From: CAZGXI01 sp964529715
GTDB taxonomy: Bacteria > Chloroflexota > Anaerolineae > Aggregatilineales > Ch27
Length of the DNA: 64,000 nucleotides
NCBI GenBank assembly: GCA_964529715.1
Contig: CAZGXI010000012.1
Span: 1-64,000, forward strand
Direction: 5' to 3'
This document shows positions 60,861 to 64,000 of the stretch, piece by piece (position 1 is the stretch's first letter; the number at the start of each line of letters is the position of its first letter). Below the pieces are notes generated by a model, which did not search any database, was not told the DNA's origin, and was given only the letters and a program-made list of their open reading frames with translations. A program made the position numbers and the translations under genes.

Positions 60861-62138
60861 TTAGATCAGCAGTCGCATCGGGTTCTCCATGAGCTGCTTG
60901 AAGGCTTGCATAAACGCTGCTGCCTCTGCGCCATCGCTAACGCGGTGATCAACGCTGATCGTCACCTTCATACGTTGCCCGACGCCCAACGTACCGTCGG
61001 CCTTGACGACCGGAACTTTTTGGGCCGAACCGACGGCCAAAATGCCTGCTTCCGGCGGGTTGATGATCGCTGCGAAGAAGTCCACATCATACGGCCCCAG
61101 GTTGCTGACGGTGAAGGTGCTGCCTTCCACATCATCCGGGCGGACCCGGCCCTCACGGGCGCGGGCGATCTTCTCGCGGTTTTCCACCGCCATTGTGCCC
61201 AGGGAAACCTTGTCAGCGTCGTGGCAGACGATGTTCATCAGGCCGCCCTGGGGAAGCGCGACCGCAATGCCGATGTTGATGCGTTTGTGGCGGACCAGTT
61301 TATCCCCGTAGAAGTGGGTGTTCAGGTTAGGGAACTGGCGCAGTGTGAGCGCCGCTGCCTTGACGATCAGGTCGTTTACGCTGATCTTCTGGGTTTCGTC
61401 CAGCCCAGCGTTCAACTGCTGACGCAGGGCCAGCAGGGCATCCACGTCGATTTCGGCGGTGACGTAGAAGTGCGGGACCTGCTGCTTGCTCTCTACCATG
61501 CGTAGACCGATCCGCTGGCGCAGTTTGCTCAGGTCGATCACCTCAATGTCCGGGCCTTCGGGCGCAGCACCCATAGATGGCGCGGCTAAGGCCGGGGAGG
61601 GAGCAGCCGAACGCAAGGCGGGGGCTGCTGCCGGGGCAGAGGTAAATTTTTCTACATCCTGGCGCACGATTCGCCCGGCGGGGCCGCTGCCCTGCACCTG
61701 CCGCAGGTCGATGCCCTTTTCGGCGGCGATGCGTCGGGCCAGCGGACTGGCCTTGACGCCACCGGGATAGCCCTCGCCGTCGCCGGACGGGACGCGGGCA
61801 GGCGCGGCTGGCTGAGTGGGGACAGGGGCGGGCGTTTCCGCTGCTGTTGTAGCAGTGGGCGCAGGGGCAGCCGCAGGTGCGTCGCCGACGGGTTGTTCGC
61901 CCGGCTGACCGACGTAGGCAATCGTCGCGCCGACGGGCAGGGCGTCGCCCGGCTGGGCCAGCAGTTGCAGGATCGTGCCGCTGGCATTGGATTCGATCTC
62001 AATCGTCGCCTTGTCGGTTTCGATCTCGGCGATCACTTCTCCCCGGTTGATGCTGTCCCCGACCTTTTTGACCCAGTTGACCAGCGTTCCCTCGGCCATG
62101 TCGAAGCCGAGTTTGGGCATCAGGACTGCTTCAGGCAT
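60861..62138 (-). CDS. dihydrolipoamide acyltransferase (E2) of a 2-oxoacid dehydrogenase complex
   Basis: 425 residues. The lipoyl domain (1-78) has the lipoylated Lys43 in ETDKATIEIE; a Pro/Ala linker, the peripheral-subunit-binding domain (KASPLARRIAAEKGIDL..GSGPAGRI) and the catalytic domain with H398 in VDHRVSDGA follow. It transfers the acyl group from E1 to CoA. Its ATG overlaps the stop of E1beta (TAATG). Together with E1alpha/E1beta it forms a pyruvate- or branched-chain-type complex; E3 is not in the window. Confidence 0.93.
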   Translation of the reverse strand: MPEAVLMPKLGFDMAEGTLVNWVKKVGDSINRGEVIAEIETDKATIEIESNASGTILQLLAQPGDALPVGATIAYVGQPGEQPVGDAPAAAPAPTATTAAETPAPVPTQPAAPARVPSGDGEGYPGGVKASPLARRIAAEKGIDLRQVQGSGPAGRIVRQDVEKFTSAPAAAPALRSAAPSPALAAPSMGAAPEGPDIEVIDLSKLRQRIGLRMVESKQQVPHFYVTAEIDVDALLALRQQLNAGLDETQKISVNDLIVKAAALTLRQFPNLNTHFYGDKLVRHKRINIGIAVALPQGGLMNIVCHDADKVSLGTMAVENREKIARAREGRVRPDDVEGSTFTVSNLGPYDVDFFAAIINPPEAGILAVGSAQKVPVVKADGTLGVGQRMKVTISVDHRVSDGAEAAAFMQAFKQLMENPMRLLI

Positions 62139-63118
62139 TACAGCACCTCCTTCACCGCGTCCACGATCTTCTGCGGGCTGGGCAACGCCATGCGCTCGAT
62201 GCTGCCGGAATAGGGAAGGGGCTGATCCAGAGCGGTCACGCGCTTCACGGGCGCGTCCATGTAGTCGAACATGTGCTCCTGGATCAGGGCGGCGATCTCA
62301 CTGCCGACGCCGAAGCGTGGCAGGCTTTCTTCTACCACAACGCAGCGGTTGGTCTTCTTGAAGCTCTCGAATAGCAGGTCGGTGTCCAGCGGGCGCAGCC
62401 AGCGCAGGTCCACGATCTCGGCTTCGATGCCGTCCTTCGCCAGCAGGTCCGCCGCTTCCAGCGACCATTCCAGCCCTTTGGCGAAGGTGACGATGGTCAC
62501 ATCGTCGCCCCGGCGCTTGTAGTCGCTCTTGCCGATGGGCAGCACGAAGTCGGGATCATCCGGCACGGGGCTGCGCCGCTGAAGCATGGTGCTGTGCTCG
62601 ACGAACAGCACCGGGTTATCGTCGCGGATGGACGCCTTGAGCATTCCTTTGGCGTCGTAAGCCGTGCCGGGCACCGCCACGTACATGCCGGGGAAGTGCG
62701 CGAACACCGGCTCCGGCGCATGGGAGTGGGTCGCGCCGAGCTGCTTGCCGCCACCGCTGGTGGTGCGGATGACCAGCGGGACTTTGAACTGCCCGTTGAA
62801 CATGTAGCGTACCTTCGCCATATGGTTCACGATGGCGTCGAAGGCGACGAAAGCGAAGTTGATGGTCATGATTTCTGCGATGGGGCGCAGGCCCGCCATC
62901 GCAGCGCCGACCGCCGCGCCGGCAATGACCATTTCGGAGATGGGGGTGTCGCGCACGCGCCTGGCGCCGAACTCGTCCAGAAAGCCGCGCGTGACGGCAT
63001 AGGTGCCGCCCCACACGCCGACTTCCTCGCCCATGATAAACACGCGCTCGTCGCGCAGCATTTCCTCGCGCAGGGCGGCGCTAAGCGCCTCGCGGATGGT
63101 GATTGCTTTTTCGGTCAT
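62138..63118 (-). CDS. pyruvate dehydrogenase-type E1 component, beta subunit
   Basis: 326 residues. The E1beta pyrimidine-binding Glu region (IMGEEVGVWGGTYAVTRG), RVRDTPISEMVIAGAAVGAAMAGLRPI and the C-terminal EESLPRFGVGSEIAA match the family. With E1alpha it decarboxylates a 2-oxoacid using thiamine diphosphate. Ends TAATG into E2. Preceded by E1alpha with a 50-bp gap. Confidence 0.95.
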   Translation of the reverse strand: MTEKAITIREALSAALREEMLRDERVFIMGEEVGVWGGTYAVTRGFLDEFGARRVRDTPISEMVIAGAAVGAAMAGLRPIAEIMTINFAFVAFDAIVNHMAKVRYMFNGQFKVPLVIRTTSGGGKQLGATHSHAPEPVFAHFPGMYVAVPGTAYDAKGMLKASIRDDNPVLFVEHSTMLQRRSPVPDDPDFVLPIGKSDYKRRGDDVTIVTFAKGLEWSLEAADLLAKDGIEAEIVDLRWLRPLDTDLLFESFKKTNRCVVVEESLPRFGVGSEIAALIQEHMFDYMDAPVKRVTALDQPLPYSGSIERMALPSPQKIVDAVKEVL

Positions 63119-63169
63119 AAGGTCCTCAAAAGTTACTGTGGCTTCGTCGGGGCAGGGCGCGTCTGACCC

Positions 63170-64000
63170 CTACGGGACGTATACATGGCTGATCAAATCT
63201 TCGTAAGTCGGATCGGGACTTTGCTCGGCGTAGGCGACGGCCTCATCGACGGTCGTGAGCACATCCGCCTCAATCTGATCGAGTTCGGCCTGGACGCCCT
63301 TTTTAAATTTCTCGATCAGGGCCTCGCGGAAGCGCCCGATGGGGTCGCCCGCCGCGTAACGCTGCACCTCATCTTTGGTACGGTATCGCTGCGGGTCGCC
63401 CATGCTGTGCCCCTCGAAGCGGTAGGTGAGGGATTCCATCAGGATCGGGCCGTGTTTGCTGGCATACTCAACCGCCTCGCCAACCTGCTCATAGACGGCC
63501 AGCACGTCCATGCCATCCACGCGCGGGCCTTCCTTTATGCCATAAGCAATGGCCCGCTTGACCAGTTCCGGCTGCCCGCTGGCGCGATCTACCGCCGTGC
63601 CCATGCCGTAGCCGTTGTTCTCGATCAGCCACACGACCGGTAGGTCCCAGATGGCGCTAAGGTTAAGTGATTCGTGGAAGTAGCCGATGTTGGTCGCGCC
63701 GTCGCCCATCAGACACAGCACGACCTCATCCTTTTCCAGGTAGCGGGCCTGGAGCGCGATCCCGGCGGCCAGGGGCAGATGCCCCCCCACAATGCCGTAA
63801 CCGCCCCAAAAACGCCGCTCGTAGTCGGCCAGGTGCATCGAGCCACCTTTGCCGCCGCTGACGCCGGTTCGCTTGCCGAGCATCTCGGCCATCACCGCTT
63901 TCGGGTCTAGCCCTCTGGCAAGGGCGATGCCGTGATCGCGGTAAGCCGTGATGACGTGGTCATGGGGGCGCAGGGCGTTTACCGCGCCGACGCCGGTGGC
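63170..64000 (-). CDS. pyruvate dehydrogenase-type E1 component, alpha subunit (partial)
   Basis: The reading frame continues through the right edge (HDHVITAYRDHGIALARGLDP at 63900-64000), so the 5' end is missing; about 276 residues are visible. The ThDP-binding GDGATNIGYFHESLNLSA..WLIENNGYGMGT motif is complete. GSMHLADYERRFWGGYGIVGGHLPLA and RFEGHSMGDPQRYRTKDEV are also typical. First known gene of the E1alpha-E1beta-E2 unit, whose promoter is outside the window. Confidence 0.95.
   Translation of the reverse strand, partial: ATGVGAVNALRPHDHVITAYRDHGIALARGLDPKAVMAEMLGKRTGVSGGKGGSMHLADYERRFWGGYGIVGGHLPLAAGIALQARYLEKDEVVLCLMGDGATNIGYFHESLNLSAIWDLPVVWLIENNGYGMGTAVDRASGQPELVKRAIAYGIKEGPRVDGMDVLAVYEQVGEAVEYASKHGPILMESLTYRFEGHSMGDPQRYRTKDEVQRYAAGDPIGRFREALIEKFKKGVQAELDQIEADVLTTVDEAVAYAEQSPDPTYEDLISHVYVP

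Noticed and set aside
63147..63175. A possible palindrome GGGGCAGGGCG..CTGACCCCTAC between E1alpha and E1beta
   Set aside because: Only the outer GGGG/CCCC pairs clearly; the centre does not match, so it is not counted as a family member.

Overview
The window looks like a GC-rich chromosome segment from a Chloroflexota bacterium, probably Anaerolineae-like. This is inferred from gene content, not from a marker-gene comparison. Supporting points are an HrcA/CIRCE heat-shock operon, long multi-GAF sensor kinases, BMP-type nucleoside ABC transport, Thr/Pro-rich 'PTPTP' stalks on surface proteins, a sortase with an LPATG substrate, and few outer-membrane-type genes. I see no transposase, phage gene, rRNA or CRISPR array. 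It reads as ordinary core chromosome rich in cell-surface and envelope genes.

Layout. 1-3.3 kb: tRNA-Lys and its terminator, then a sortase and its adjacent LPATG-anchored protein. 3.3-13 kb: wHTH-AAA+ ATPase, triple zinc-ribbon protein, histidine ammonia-lyase, a tiny Cys protein, MFS transporter, PhzF-like protein, AnmK-like kinase, SH3-repeat exported protein. 13-26.6 kb: a translationally coupled PIG-L deacetylase/GNAT pair, then a run of two giant FtsX-type permeases, two ABC ATPases, an SGNH hydrolase-like protein and a GT39-like membrane glycosyltransferase. 26.7-33.2 kb: hrcA-grpE-dnaK-dnaJ-prmA with a promoter and CIRCE operator, and divergent thioredoxin. 33.4-38.4 kb: complete BMP-type nucleoside transporter (binding protein, double ATPase, two permeases). 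38.4-43.4 kb: AlkZ-related protein, a pseudokinase fused to an extracellular metzincin protease and coupled to a PRPP synthetase, MeaB and a stand-alone B12 subunit of methylmalonyl-CoA mutase. 43.5-49.6 kb: a 1399-residue sensor histidine kinase convergent with a TrpB2-type tryptophan synthase beta gene, which lies behind a tRNA-Trp T-box leader. 49.8-56 kb: a four-repeat surface protein, and a two-gene operon of solute-binding proteins fused to VWA and OmpA-like domains. 56-60.7 kb: Gld-like ABC exporter operon. 60.8-64 kb: pyruvate dehydrogenase-type E1alpha/E1beta/E2 operon, running off the right edge.

A second layer is a scatter of short palindromes of about 20-34 bp. One type has GGGGC..GCCCC arms, the other TAGCGGCGG..CCGCCGCTA arms. 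Most are intergenic, but one perfect 34-bp copy sits in frame inside the glycosyltransferase gene. Another lies in the 3' end of the trpB2 reading frame, which runs on into the convergent kinase gene. The most unusual protein is the pseudokinase-transmembrane-metzincin fusion.
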